Below, in pieces: positions 8,903 to 17,936 of a stretch of 64,000 nucleotides of DNA; position 1 is the first letter of the stretch, and the number at the start of each line of letters is the position of its first letter. Below the pieces are notes generated by a model. The model was not told where the DNA came from and ran no database searches. It worked only from the letters and a program-made list of their open reading frames with translations. Origin of the DNA: Arthrobacter sp. S39 (lineage in GTDB: Bacteria > Actinomycetota > Actinomycetes > Actinomycetales > Micrococcaceae); the NCBI RefSeq assembly GCF_004320525.1, contig NZ_SIHX01000007.1:204927-268926 (forward strand). The letters are read 5' to 3'. The position numbers and the translations under genes are program-made.

Positions 8903-9097
8903 GTAATCAACCTTCTTCGTTCTGACGTCTTGAGACACGGCCGGCAGTCACCGCATCCGCATTGATATGCGGGTTCAGGGTATGACTGCCCGGGCCGAGT
9001 TGGTCTGTTGCTTTCAAGGTTATCCTGCCGCGCGCCCGAATCCTGCTTTACGGGCCGTTATACGAACGTCTGCCGAAGGACTGTTAGCGTTACGTCC

Positions 9098-9331
9098 ATG
9101 ACACCCTCGCGTTACCGGCGCCTCCTGATGATCTGCGCGGCTGCGGTCGCCCTGCTCTCGCTCGCGGCAGTGGGCGCGGTGATGGCACTGGCGTTTGCCG
9201 GCTCCGCCGCCCCCGTGTGGGTCACCTCCACTGCCCTGTACGGCCTGCCGGTCGCCTTCCTGCTGATGCTCTTCCTGATCCTGGACAGCGTGGCAGGGCG
9301 GCGCCGGGCAGGAAAGTCCGGCGGGCGGTAA
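9098..9331 (+). CDS. Small two-helix membrane protein, unknown function
   Basis: A 77-residue protein with two hydrophobic segments (about 9-34 and 41-63) and basic ends, so a likely double-spanning inner-membrane protein. I chose the ATG at 9098; an in-frame start at 9008 has no better support. It ends 10 bases before the XPB partner gene on the same strand and may be co-transcribed with it. I do not recognise a family. Confidence 0.65.
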   Translation: MTPSRYRRLLMICAAAVALLSLAAVGAVMALAFAGSAAPVWVTSTALYGLPVAFLLMLFLILDSVAGRRRAGKSGGR

Positions 9332-9341
9332 CGTTGGACTG

Positions 9342-11879
9342 ATGTCCCTTATCCGCGCGCTGAGCAAAGAACTGGAGGCACGCAGCGACGAGTCGTTGCG
9401 GGCGCTGTTCGCCGCGCGGCCGGACCTCATTTCGCCCGCAGTTCCGGACTTTTCCGCCCTGGCCGCACGTGCCAGCGCCAGGGTCAGCGTGCAGCGCGCG
9501 CTGGAGCGCCTGAACAAACCGCAGATGCAGGTCCTGGAAACGCTGCACCTCTGCACCAATACCGACACCGCACACAGTGCCTGCGCGGCCGGCCTGCGCA
9601 AGTTCATTCCCGGCGCGTCGGTGGCGGCCATTGAGCGGATCCTCACCTCCCTGCAGGACCTCGCGCTCGTGCACCGGGCGGAACCCCCGCATGGCACAGC
9701 CCCCACGGGCCACCGTCAGCACTTCTACCTCCCGGTGGGAACACTTCGGGATGTTGTGGGCATCTACCCGGCAGGGCTGGGACGGAGCTACACGGAGCTG
9801 GTCCGCCTGCAGCCCGCGTTCGCCCAGCGCGTGGTCCAGCTGGTCGCTGAGCTGCACCGCAGCGGAGTGGCCGTCCATGAGGCCACCACACCCATGGAGG
9901 CAGCGCTTGCGCTGCAGCACTGGACGTCCTCGCCGGAGGCGCTGAAGGACATCCTGGCCGGCGCCCCGGAACGGACGACGGCGTTGCTCGCCCGCTTCGG
10001 CAACTGGGCCATGGGTGCCGTCCCCCAGGCGCAACGGAAAGCCTCCGTGGCCACCGAAGCCGCCGACGTCGGGCCCGTTGACTGGCTGCTGGCCCGCGGC
10101 CTGCTGGTCCCCCTGGACGCAGCCCACGTGGAGCTGCCCCACAGCGTGGGAGTGTCCCTTCGGGGCGGCGCGATTATTGAGGACTTCACGCTGTCGCCGC
10201 CGGTTCCCGAACTTGGCCACACTACTGCCTCGCTCCGCCGCAATGCCGCCCTGGGCGCCATCGCGGAAACACTTCGACTGGTGGGCGAGCTCCTTTACGC
10301 GATCCGGGAGCAGCCGCTGGCAACACTGCGTACCGGCGGTGTGGGTGTCCGGGAGATGCGGCGGCTGGCAGAAGGGCTCCGGCTCGAGCAGCACCGCACG
10401 GGCCTCATGTTGGAGTTGTGCGCCCTGTCCGGCCTGATCCGGCTTGACGTCGATTCCTCGGCCTGGGTCCAGCCACCGGACCTGGAATGGCTGGTCCTGC
10501 CGCGGCAGGAGCAGTGGCTGTGGCTCGTTAATGCCTGGCTGGCCAGTGAACGTGTCCCATCGATGGTGGGCCAGCCGGTCAATGGCCAGCAAAGCACGCC
10601 GGCCGTTCATCGCGGGGCGGCCGGAACCACCATCAATGCGCTCTCTGCGGAGGCCCAGCGGCCGGACGCGCCGGTTGTCAGGAAGCGGATCCTGGAAATC
10701 CTGAACCACCTGACGAACGAGGCCGCGGCGCCGGAGGCCCATGCCCCCGTCCTGGACGCTGCCGCGGTGCTGCAGCGGGCCGAGTGGGAACAGCCCCGGA
10801 TGGCGCGCCGGTTCAGTTCGCTGATCCGTGGCGTCCTGGCAGAGGCCGACATGCTGGGCCTGACCGGTTCAGGGGCACTCAGCCAGCTGGGCAGCGCGAT
10901 CGCCGAGGACAACCCCGATGAAGCGCTGGGGATCCTCGGTGAGCACCTTCCCGCGGCGCTGAACCACGTGCTGCTCCAGGCCGATCTCACAGCCATCGCG
11001 CCGGGATACCTGAGTCCCGAACTCAGTGAAAAACTGCTGCTGATGGCCGACGCCGAGGGGCAGGGCCCGGCCACGATCTACCGGTTTTCCACCGCGTCGG
11101 TGAGGCGGGCGCTGGAGGCCGGACAGGACGCGTCAAGCCTGCTGGCTTTCCTGCGGGAGCACTCCGCCACCGCCGTGCCGCAACCCCTCGAATACCTGGT
11201 GGAGGACACGGCCTCCCGCCACGGCCGGCTGCGGGTGGGCATAGCGGCGAGCTTCGTCCAGAGCGACGACGAAACGGCTGTGCTGGAGCTTGCTGCGGAA
11301 TCGAAGGCATCAGGGCTTGGCCTGGTGAGGATCGCGCCGACGGTCCTGATTTCCACGGCGCCGCCGCGCGAAACGGCCCAGGTCCTGCGCGGCCTCGGAC
11401 TTTCCCCGTCGGTGGAGGAATCCGAGCCGTCCCTGATCCGGCTGCGCCGTACCGTGCCGGCCCCGGCCAGCGCGCGGCCGGTCTACACGGCGCCGCGGAC
11501 CGCGCCCGCCGACGCCGAAATGGATTCCCAGCTGGCCGTGCTGCGCCACCTCAAAACGTCCCACTCCGGCGGCCCGGACGGCCACGGGGCAGTCAGGGCA
11601 CCGGGAGTGGGGACGCCGCCGTCGTCCGTGTCTTTGCCCGGGTCCGGCGAAACCGCGACCCAGCTCGGCCTGGAGACCCTGCAGCGGGCCATCCGGCTCA
11701 AGCAGACAGTGTGCATGAACGTGGTGGACGGGGGCGGGAACGCCAACCTGGAGACCGTTGTTCCCTTGTCGGTGAGCGGCGGACGGGTCAGGGTCTTCGA
11801 TCCCGCGCGTGAAACCGAACGGGTGGTCTCCATCCACCGGATCATTGATATTGAGGCCGCAGAAGAACTGCGCCAGTGA
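9342..11879 (+). CDS. Helicase-associated (Helicase_C_3) protein, partner of XPB
   Basis: An 845-residue cytoplasmic protein of the actinobacterial helicase-associated family. It lacks Walker A and DExH motifs, so it is not itself a helicase. The N-terminal third is helical with winged-helix-like repeats (about 45-120 and 300-370). The C-terminal part (about 545-700) fits the XPB/Ssl2-like helicase-associated domain, and a small beta-rich WYL-like tail (about 790-845) contains TLQRAIRLKQTVCM. The GTG of xpb is 13 bases downstream, so the two are an operon and probably a complex. Its molecular role is not established as far as I know. Confidence 0.86.
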   Translation: MSLIRALSKELEARSDESLRALFAARPDLISPAVPDFSALAARASARVSVQRALERLNKPQMQVLETLHLCTNTDTAHSACAAGLRKFIPGASVAAIERILTSLQDLALVHRAEPPHGTAPTGHRQHFYLPVGTLRDVVGIYPAGLGRSYTELVRLQPAFAQRVVQLVAELHRSGVAVHEATTPMEAALALQHWTSSPEALKDILAGAPERTTALLARFGNWAMGAVPQAQRKASVATEAADVGPVDWLLARGLLVPLDAAHVELPHSVGVSLRGGAIIEDFTLSPPVPELGHTTASLRRNAALGAIAETLRLVGELLYAIREQPLATLRTGGVGVREMRRLAEGLRLEQHRTGLMLELCALSGLIRLDVDSSAWVQPPDLEWLVLPRQEQWLWLVNAWLASERVPSMVGQPVNGQQSTPAVHRGAAGTTINALSAEAQRPDAPVVRKRILEILNHLTNEAAAPEAHAPVLDAAAVLQRAEWEQPRMARRFSSLIRGVLAEADMLGLTGSGALSQLGSAIAEDNPDEALGILGEHLPAALNHVLLQADLTAIAPGYLSPELSEKLLLMADAEGQGPATIYRFSTASVRRALEAGQDASSLLAFLREHSATAVPQPLEYLVEDTASRHGRLRVGIAASFVQSDDETAVLELAAESKASGLGLVRIAPTVLISTAPPRETAQVLRGLGLSPSVEESEPSLIRLRRTVPAPASARPVYTAPRTAPADAEMDSQLAVLRHLKTSHSGGPDGHGAVRAPGVGTPPSSVSLPGSGETATQLGLETLQRAIRLKQTVCMNVVDGGGNANLETVVPLSVSGGRVRVFDPARETERVVSIHRIIDIEAAEELRQ

Positions 11880-11892
11880 AGGACGCCACCGC

Positions 11893-13539
11893 GTGAACGA
11901 CGGACCGCTGATTGTCCAGAGCGACAAGACCATACTGCTGGAGGTGGACCATGAACTGGCCACCGAGGCCCGCCATGCCATCGCCCCGTTCGCCGAGCTG
12001 GAACGCGCCCCGGAGCACATGCACAGCTACCGGCTGACGCCGCTGGGCCTGTGGAACGCGCGCGCCGCGGGCCTGGACGCGGAAAAGGTCCTGGACACCC
12101 TGCTGAAGTACTCGCGCTTCCCGGTGCCGCATTCCCTCCTGATCGACGTCGAAGAGACCATGTCGCGGTACGGGCGGCTGCGCCTGGAGAAGGATCCGCA
12201 GCATGGCCTGGTCATGCGCACCGACGACTATCCGGTGCTTGAAGAGGTCATCCGGGCCAAGAAAATCCAGCCCCTGCTGGGGCCCCGGATCGACGGCGAA
12301 ACCATTGTGGTTCATTCCTCCCAGCGGGGCCAGCTCAAGCAGCTGCTGCTGAAGATCGGCTGGCCGGCGGAGGACCTCGCAGGCTACGTGGACGGAACCC
12401 CGCACCTGATCGCGCTGAACGAGGACGGCTGGAAGCTCCGGCCCTACCAGCAGCTGGCCACCGAGAACTTCTGGGCCGGCGGCAGCGGTGTTGTGGTGCT
12501 GCCGTGCGGCGCGGGTAAAACGCTCGTGGGCGCAGCGGCCATGGCCGTCAGCTCAACAACAACGCTGATCCTGGTGACCAACACCGTGGCTGCCCGGCAG
12601 TGGAAGGACGAGCTCCTCAAGCGCACCTCCCTGACGGAGGACGAAATCGGCGAGTACTCCGGTGCGGTCAAGGAAGTCCGGCCCGTCACCATCGCCACGT
12701 ACCAGGTCCTCACCACCAAACGCGGCGGCCTCTACCCGCACCTGGAGCTGGTGGACGGTAACGACTGGGGCCTGATCATCTACGACGAAGTGCACCTGCT
12801 GCCCGCCCCGATCTTCCGCATGACCGCTGACCTGCAGGCGCGCCGCCGGCTGGGCCTGACCGCCACCCTTGTCCGCGAGGACGGCCGCGAAGGGGAAGTG
12901 TTCAGCCTGATCGGGCCCAAACGGTATGACGCGCCCTGGAAGGACATCGAAGCGCAGGGGTACATTGCCCCGGCGGACTGCGTGGAGGTGCGTGTGGACC
13001 TCCCCCGGGACGAGCGTGTGGTCTATGCCATGGCCGAGGACGCCGACAAGTACCGGCTGTGTTCCACGTCGGAGACCAAGACCCGGATCGTGGAGCAGCT
13101 CGTGGCCCGGCACCAGGGCGAGCAATTGCTGGTGATCGGGCAGTACATCGACCAGCTGGACGAAATCGGCGAGCGCCTCAACGCTCCGGTGATCAAGGGT
13201 GAGACGTCCGTCAAGGAACGGCAGAAGCTGTTCGATGCCTTCCGGGCCGGCGACGTGCACACGCTGGTGGTGTCCAAGGTGGCCAACTTCTCCATCGACC
13301 TGCCCGAAGCGTCCGTGGCCATCCAGGTCTCGGGGTCGTTCGGATCCCGCCAGGAGGAAGCCCAGCGGCTGGGCCGGCTGCTCCGTCCCAAGAAGGACGG
13401 GCGGGCTGCCCGCTTCTACTCTCTGGTGGCACGGGACACCCTGGATCAGGATTTCGCGGCCAAACGCCAGCGCTTCCTGGCCGAGCAGGGCTACGCGTAC
13501 CGGATCATGGACGCGAAGGATGTAGAGCAGCCCGGCTAG
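11893..13539 (+). CDS. xpb: Bacterial XPB DNA repair helicase
   Basis: A 548-residue superfamily 2 3'-5' DNA helicase, the bacterial relative of the TFIIH subunit XPB. Motif I is PCGAGKT, motif II is DEVH, motif III is LTATLVRED (with the RED loop), and motif VI is QRLGRLLRPK. An N-terminal damage-recognition-like region precedes the ATPase core at about 180. The open frame starts at 11809 inside the upstream gene, but the GTG at 11893 gives the length known from mycobacterial XPB. Role in repair is inferred from the family. Confidence 0.94.
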   Translation: MNDGPLIVQSDKTILLEVDHELATEARHAIAPFAELERAPEHMHSYRLTPLGLWNARAAGLDAEKVLDTLLKYSRFPVPHSLLIDVEETMSRYGRLRLEKDPQHGLVMRTDDYPVLEEVIRAKKIQPLLGPRIDGETIVVHSSQRGQLKQLLLKIGWPAEDLAGYVDGTPHLIALNEDGWKLRPYQQLATENFWAGGSGVVVLPCGAGKTLVGAAAMAVSSTTTLILVTNTVAARQWKDELLKRTSLTEDEIGEYSGAVKEVRPVTIATYQVLTTKRGGLYPHLELVDGNDWGLIIYDEVHLLPAPIFRMTADLQARRRLGLTATLVREDGREGEVFSLIGPKRYDAPWKDIEAQGYIAPADCVEVRVDLPRDERVVYAMAEDADKYRLCSTSETKTRIVEQLVARHQGEQLLVIGQYIDQLDEIGERLNAPVIKGETSVKERQKLFDAFRAGDVHTLVVSKVANFSIDLPEASVAIQVSGSFGSRQEEAQRLGRLLRPKKDGRAARFYSLVARDTLDQDFAAKRQRFLAEQGYAYRIMDAKDVEQPG

Positions 13540-13971
13540 GCATTACAGCAGGTCAGGTCCTTTTCTGCTCTTCGAACAGGTCAATGGGGGAATCCACATT
13601 GTTCCGCGGAAGGCATTGTTGTCCTCTGTTGCCGGGCATACACTCAGAGCGCTGGGTTACTTAGTGGTAACAAGTCCTGAACTCAGATCAGGATGGGCAG
13701 AGCCGCCTTGGCTTTGCCCGTGTACTAGGACGCGTAGATGCGCGGATTACGCAGCAATACCTCCGGAGCACTCCCAGCAATGACCGCTGGCTTCGTGCTG
13801 CCCTGCCCACTCCGGCCCGCGAGGAAGCGACGACCGGAGTAGTCCGGACGCCACCCCGTGCGCGGGCGGCGGCCGATCAATATTGGGGAGAGATGCTGGG
13901 GGATTCACTGGCGCCGGACCATCGGTCCGCGCTGACACATTATTCGCCACTCTGAGAAGTGAGCATTTCCC
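13540..13971 (+). other. Gene-free, hairpin-rich region ahead of the SpaA-like gene
   Basis: No convincing ORF lies in these 432 bases. I find a run of stem-loops: 13656-13671 (GTTAC/GTAAC), 13675-13693 (TCCTGA/TCAGGA), 13695-13719 (GGGCAGAGCC/GGCTTTGCCC), 13732-13752 (GCGTA/TACGC), a nested pair 13767-13799 (AGCAC-CCAGC/GCTGG-GTGCT), 13809-13840 (ACTCCGG/CCGGAGT), a nested pair 13849-13871 (CGCC-CCCG/CGGG-GGCG), and 13911-13932 (CGGACC/GGTCCG). This could be a structured 5' leader or an RNA gene; it matches no riboswitch class I can recognise. One hairpin near the start may terminate xpb. Confidence 0.45.
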
Positions 13972-15378
13972 ATGAGAAACATCACGCGCGCCCGTTGGGG
14001 CGCAGGAATCGCCTGTCTGGCTTTGATCCTTGGCGGGACCACCGCTGCCCAGGCAAACCTGGCCGGAAGCCCGTTCGACGCCGGTGACGGCAACTTGGTT
14101 GTCAACGACGAGGTCAAAGACTGGGCAAATATCGGGATCAGCTGTGAAGCCCCTCTTGTGGGCTGCGGCCTCGATAAGCCGACCGGCCAAACAGACGATT
14201 CATTCGGTACCGGCACCAAGGAAGACACCGCAGTACCGTCTGTCGTCGACGGATCCATCCCGAACAACAAGAGCGACCTGACACGCTTCTACGCCAGGTT
14301 TGTTGAGGAATCGAACGGCCATACGTACGCATATCTTGCGTGGGAGAGGGTCCAGGAACCCAATGGCACCACAAACATGGACTTTGAATTTAATCAGTCG
14401 AAGGAAGTTAAGACTGTTGCACAGGGTGGAAACGGCATCACGCCCACTCGGACCGCTGGAGACGTCCTGATTAAATACGATCTCGCCCAAGGCGGCGTTA
14501 ACCCTGTCCTGGGCTACCACCGTTGGGTCACTACCGGTCCCAAGAGCCTCTGTGAAGCCGCCAACTCGACCCCGTGCTGGGGGAAACTGAATGTCTCAGA
14601 AGGTGGCGCGTTCAACCTGGTATTCGAGGCATCAATCAATACGGTGCCCGTCGTTGATCCTATTCGCGAAGCCGGTCAGACCCTGGACCGCACCCTCAGT
14701 GTCCGCACTTTCGGTGAGGCAGCGATTGATCTGACAGCTTCGAATATTGCTGGTACAGACGCCTGCCTGCCTTTCAGCAGTGCCTATTTGAAGAGCCGCT
14801 CCTCGGACTCCTTCACGGCAGCCCTGAAGGACTTCATCGCACCCATTTCCGTTGCGGCATCGAAGTGTGGCAACATCGACGTCCTCAAGACTGACGACGA
14901 TTCCCCTGCGTCCCCGTTGGCCGGTGCCGTCTTCACTCTGTACAACGATGCGGCACCTGTCGGCGGAACATTTGATCCGGCGACAGACCTGGCCGTAACT
15001 CCCGCCACAACCTGCACCACCGGCGCTGACGGCAAGTGCTCGTTCACGCAGGTGCTGGCCGGAAACTACTGGGTGGTTGAAACCACCACTCCCGCAGGCC
15101 ATGACACGGCAGCACCGCAGGCCGTAACCCTGGTGGGCGGCGCCACTGTCAGCCTGACCTTTGTAGACCCGCGCGACTTCAAGATCATCGTGCTCGTCTG
15201 CAAGGAAGCGGACAATTCGCTGTACTCCAGCCAAGTAACAGTGGACGGTGTGAACAAGGACTCGCTGGCCACTGCACCTTCAGGGCTCACAGCCGCGCAG
15301 CTGTGTGGCCTCGGAGGAGCCGCGTACGACGACAAGAGCTACGGCGACCATCCTGCGAATGTGAACATTCCGCAATAG
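13972..15378 (+). CDS. Secreted protein with a SpaA/prealbumin-like domain
   Basis: A 468-residue exported protein. A signal peptide (basic start, hydrophobic 11-26, cleavage near AQA-N) is followed by a large domain of unknown type (about 30-300). A prealbumin-like (SpaA/Cna-B type) fold follows at about 302-400 (IDVLKTDDDSPASPLAGAVF, then GNYWVVETTTPAG), then a short tail. There is no LPXTG sorting signal or transmembrane anchor, so it is probably released or non-covalently attached. Codon use looks less GC-rich than its neighbours. GAGAAGTGAG precedes the ATG. A hairpin-rich leader lies upstream and a two-component system follows. Function unknown. Confidence 0.82.
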   Translation: MRNITRARWGAGIACLALILGGTTAAQANLAGSPFDAGDGNLVVNDEVKDWANIGISCEAPLVGCGLDKPTGQTDDSFGTGTKEDTAVPSVVDGSIPNNKSDLTRFYARFVEESNGHTYAYLAWERVQEPNGTTNMDFEFNQSKEVKTVAQGGNGITPTRTAGDVLIKYDLAQGGVNPVLGYHRWVTTGPKSLCEAANSTPCWGKLNVSEGGAFNLVFEASINTVPVVDPIREAGQTLDRTLSVRTFGEAAIDLTASNIAGTDACLPFSSAYLKSRSSDSFTAALKDFIAPISVAASKCGNIDVLKTDDDSPASPLAGAVFTLYNDAAPVGGTFDPATDLAVTPATTCTTGADGKCSFTQVLAGNYWVVETTTPAGHDTAAPQAVTLVGGATVSLTFVDPRDFKIIVLVCKEADNSLYSSQVTVDGVNKDSLATAPSGLTAAQLCGLGGAAYDDKSYGDHPANVNIPQ

Positions 15379-15430
15379 CCGGGATTTTCCGAATCCAGCC
15401 GTCGGACTAGCAGTCCATCCTTCTCTAAAT

Positions 15431-15465
15431 CCAGGGTCCCCCGCGCATTATGCAGGGGACCCTGG
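15431..15465 (+). terminator. Terminator after the SpaA-like gene
   Basis: Perfect 11-base arms CCAGGGTCCCC and GGGGACCCTGG with a 13-base loop, followed by CTTTGG, lie 53 bases past the stop codon. Confidence 0.8.
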
Positions 15466-15535
15466 CTTTGGCCTTCCCGAAGAACACCCACCATCCATCC
15501 AGAAAACTCCCAGACTCTGGGAGCATCATGGGAGT

Positions 15536-16249
15536 ATGAAAAAGAACGGCCCAGAGGCGAAGCTCCTTGTTGTTGATGACGAACCCAACATCCGCGAACT
15601 GCTGTCCACCTCCCTGCGGTTCGCAGGCTTCGAGGTCGTCTCGGCAGGCAACGGGCGTGATGCCCTGGCCGCTGCCGAGCTCCACTCGCCGGACCTCGCC
15701 GTCCTGGACGTGATGCTGCCGGACATGGACGGCTTCACGGTCACCCGCCGGCTCCGCGCGTCCGGTAAACACTTCCCGGTGCTCTTCCTGACGGCAAAGG
15801 ACGACACCGAAGACAAGGTCACCGGCCTCACCGTGGGCGGGGACGACTACGTCACCAAGCCTTTCAGCCTGGACGAGGTCGTGGCCCGCATCCGTGCCGT
15901 CCTTCGCCGCACCCAGCCACTCCTCGATGACGACGACGCTGTCATCCGGGTGGATGACCTGGAGCTCGACGACGACGCCCACGAAGTCCGCCGCGGCGGC
16001 ACCGTGATCGAACTCTCCCCCACCGAGTTCAAGCTCCTCCGGTACCTTATGCTCAACCCCAACCGGGTGCTCTCCAAGTCACAGATCCTGGACCATGTCT
16101 GGGAGTACGACTTCAACGGCGACGCCTCCATTGTGGAGTCCTACATCTCCTACCTCCGCCGCAAGGTGGACATTGATCCGGACGCCCCGGCCCTGATCCA
16201 GACCAAGCGCGGCGTGGGCTACGTGCTCCGGACAGCAGAGAAGCGCTGA
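15536..16249 (+). CDS. OmpR-family response regulator
   Basis: A 237-residue DNA-binding response regulator. The receiver domain has acidic pocket Asp14/Asp15, phosphoacceptor Asp58 in VLDVMLPD, Thr86 and Lys108. The C-terminal winged helix (about 140-235) shows ELSPTEFKLLRYL and the recognition-helix region SIVESYISYLRRKVD. It is closest in style to PrrA/TcrA-type regulators of actinobacteria. The cognate kinase starts two bases after its stop. Targets are unknown; the genes on both sides are candidates. Confidence 0.93.
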   Translation: MKKNGPEAKLLVVDDEPNIRELLSTSLRFAGFEVVSAGNGRDALAAAELHSPDLAVLDVMLPDMDGFTVTRRLRASGKHFPVLFLTAKDDTEDKVTGLTVGGDDYVTKPFSLDEVVARIRAVLRRTQPLLDDDDAVIRVDDLELDDDAHEVRRGGTVIELSPTEFKLLRYLMLNPNRVLSKSQILDHVWEYDFNGDASIVESYISYLRRKVDIDPDAPALIQTKRGVGYVLRTAEKR

Positions 16250-16251
16250 CC

Positions 16252-17829
16252 TTGCTGGAGCGGTGGAAATCGGCCTCACTGAGGTCCCAGCTCGTCGCCA
16301 TCATCATGGCGCTGCTGATCGTTGCGCTGACGGTGACCGGCGCGGGCACGCTGACGCTGCTCCATAGTTACCTCCAGGGCCAGGTGGACGACAAACTCAA
16401 TGCCGCCGTCGAACTGGCCCACAAACAGCGGTCCTTCACGCAGCTGCAGGCCCCCAATCCGGTGCCCACCGACTACTCGCTGATTCTTTACACGCCCGGC
16501 GAGGACCCCTACCCGTTCGGCGGTGACGCCATAAACCGCCCGGACATCAGCAACATCACCTCGGATGAAGCGCAGGACCTGGGAACCCGCCCCTACCAGG
16601 TCCGCGGCACCGACGGCCAGAACTGGCGGGTGGTAGCCGTGCCCGTCCTGGACAACGGACGCAGCGCGGTGGTTGTCATCGGCCTGCCCCTGCAAAGCGT
16701 GGACGACGTCCTCAAGCACGCCACACTGGTGGTCACAGGCGTGGGACTGCTGACTCTCCTGCTCGCCTCCCTGATTGCCAGCTGGACGGTGTCCCGCTCC
16801 TTCCGTCCGCTCGCCCGCGTGGAGAAGACCGCCGCCGCGATCGCGGCCGGCGACCTGTCCCGGCGCGTGGAAGTGGAGAATTCCGGCACGGAAGTGGGCC
16901 GGCTTGCCAGTTCCCTCAATGCCATGCTGGCGCACATCGAAACGGCCTTTGCTGCCAGGACGGCATCCGAAGGAAGGATGCGCAGGTTTGCTGCCGACGC
17001 CTCGCACGAACTCCGCACCCCGCTCGTGACCATCAGGGGCTTCTCCGAGCTCTACCGCCACGGCGCGCTGGCCACCGACGAGGATGTGGCCACCGCGATG
17101 GGGCGGATCGAAAGCGAAGCCAAGCGGATGGGCTCGATGGTGGAGGACCTCCTGCTCCTGGCCCGCCTCGACGAACAGCGGCCCCTCCAGCAGAAGCCCG
17201 TCGACCTTCAGCTGATCGCCCACGATGCCGTGGTGGATACTCAGGCCAGCGACCGTACCCGCAGCATCTCCCTGACCGGTCTCGACGGCGGCAACGCGGC
17301 TCCGGCGCCCGTCCTCGGCGACGAGGCGAAGCTCCGGCAGGTGGTGGGCAATCTGGTGGGCAACGCCCTGCGCTACACACCGGAGGGCAGCCCGATCGAA
17401 CTGGCAGTGGGCGTCCGGAGGTCCGACGGCGGCCTGCCCGCCTCTGTCATCGAAGTCCGGGACCATGGCCCCGGGATTTCCGAGGACGACGCCGCGAAGG
17501 TCTTCGAGCGCTTCTACCGGGCGGATACGTCACGGACCCGTGAAACGGGCGGCAGCGGCCTCGGACTGGCCATCGTGGCGGCCATCGTGGGCTCACACGG
17601 CGGCAGTGTCAGGGTCCAGGCAACCGACGGCGGCGGGGCGACCCTGGTAGTCAGCCTTCCGGTCCGGAATGAGGAAGCCGATGCGCAGAACCCTGATGCC
17701 GGTGCCGATGATGCAGGGATCCGCGAAGTCCAGGACCACGAAGTTTGGGAAGAGGGGCCTCGGGACCATGGGTCTGGGGACCACGGAGACGGCGGAAGCG
17801 CCAACGACGGCCGCGTTATCCACATATAG
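16252..17829 (+). CDS. Membrane sensor histidine kinase
   Basis: A 525-residue kinase partner of the preceding regulator. It has transmembrane helices at about 13-37 and 157-180, an extracytoplasmic sensor region between them, a HAMP linker (about 182-235), the phosphoacceptor His252 in ASHELRTPL, and ATP-binding boxes NLVGNALRYTPEG, DHGPGIS and GGSGLGL. The start is a TTG two bases after the regulator stop, which implies translational coupling. Unusually, the last 45 residues are a His/Asp/Gly-rich tail (DHGSGDHGDGG, ending RVIHI) beyond the catalytic domain, possibly metal-binding. Confidence 0.92.
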   Translation: MLERWKSASLRSQLVAIIMALLIVALTVTGAGTLTLLHSYLQGQVDDKLNAAVELAHKQRSFTQLQAPNPVPTDYSLILYTPGEDPYPFGGDAINRPDISNITSDEAQDLGTRPYQVRGTDGQNWRVVAVPVLDNGRSAVVVIGLPLQSVDDVLKHATLVVTGVGLLTLLLASLIASWTVSRSFRPLARVEKTAAAIAAGDLSRRVEVENSGTEVGRLASSLNAMLAHIETAFAARTASEGRMRRFAADASHELRTPLVTIRGFSELYRHGALATDEDVATAMGRIESEAKRMGSMVEDLLLLARLDEQRPLQQKPVDLQLIAHDAVVDTQASDRTRSISLTGLDGGNAAPAPVLGDEAKLRQVVGNLVGNALRYTPEGSPIELAVGVRRSDGGLPASVIEVRDHGPGISEDDAAKVFERFYRADTSRTRETGGSGLGLAIVAAIVGSHGGSVRVQATDGGGATLVVSLPVRNEEADAQNPDAGADDAGIREVQDHEVWEEGPRDHGSGDHGDGGSANDGRVIHI

Positions 17830-17936
17830 GAACTCGCCGTGGCCCTCCCGGCACCCCGCTCCCTAGGCTCGTTGCAGAGGTCCGGAGCCGCCGGACCGGA
17901 CAGCCCAGCTGTCCACCAGCGCGAGAGGCAGCAGCC

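Noticed and set aside
9222..10742. A 506-codon minus-strand open frame
   Set aside because: Antisense to the XPB partner gene, with biased composition (Arg, Gln, Gly-rich) and no motifs.
13690..13880. Cobalamin riboswitch: AGTCCGGACGCCACCC at 13841-13856 resembles the B12 box
   Set aside because: About 14 of 16 positions fit the box, but the other conserved cores of the class (the GGTG..AATCC region and the CCCGCCACTG region) are absent and the downstream gene has no cobalamin link.
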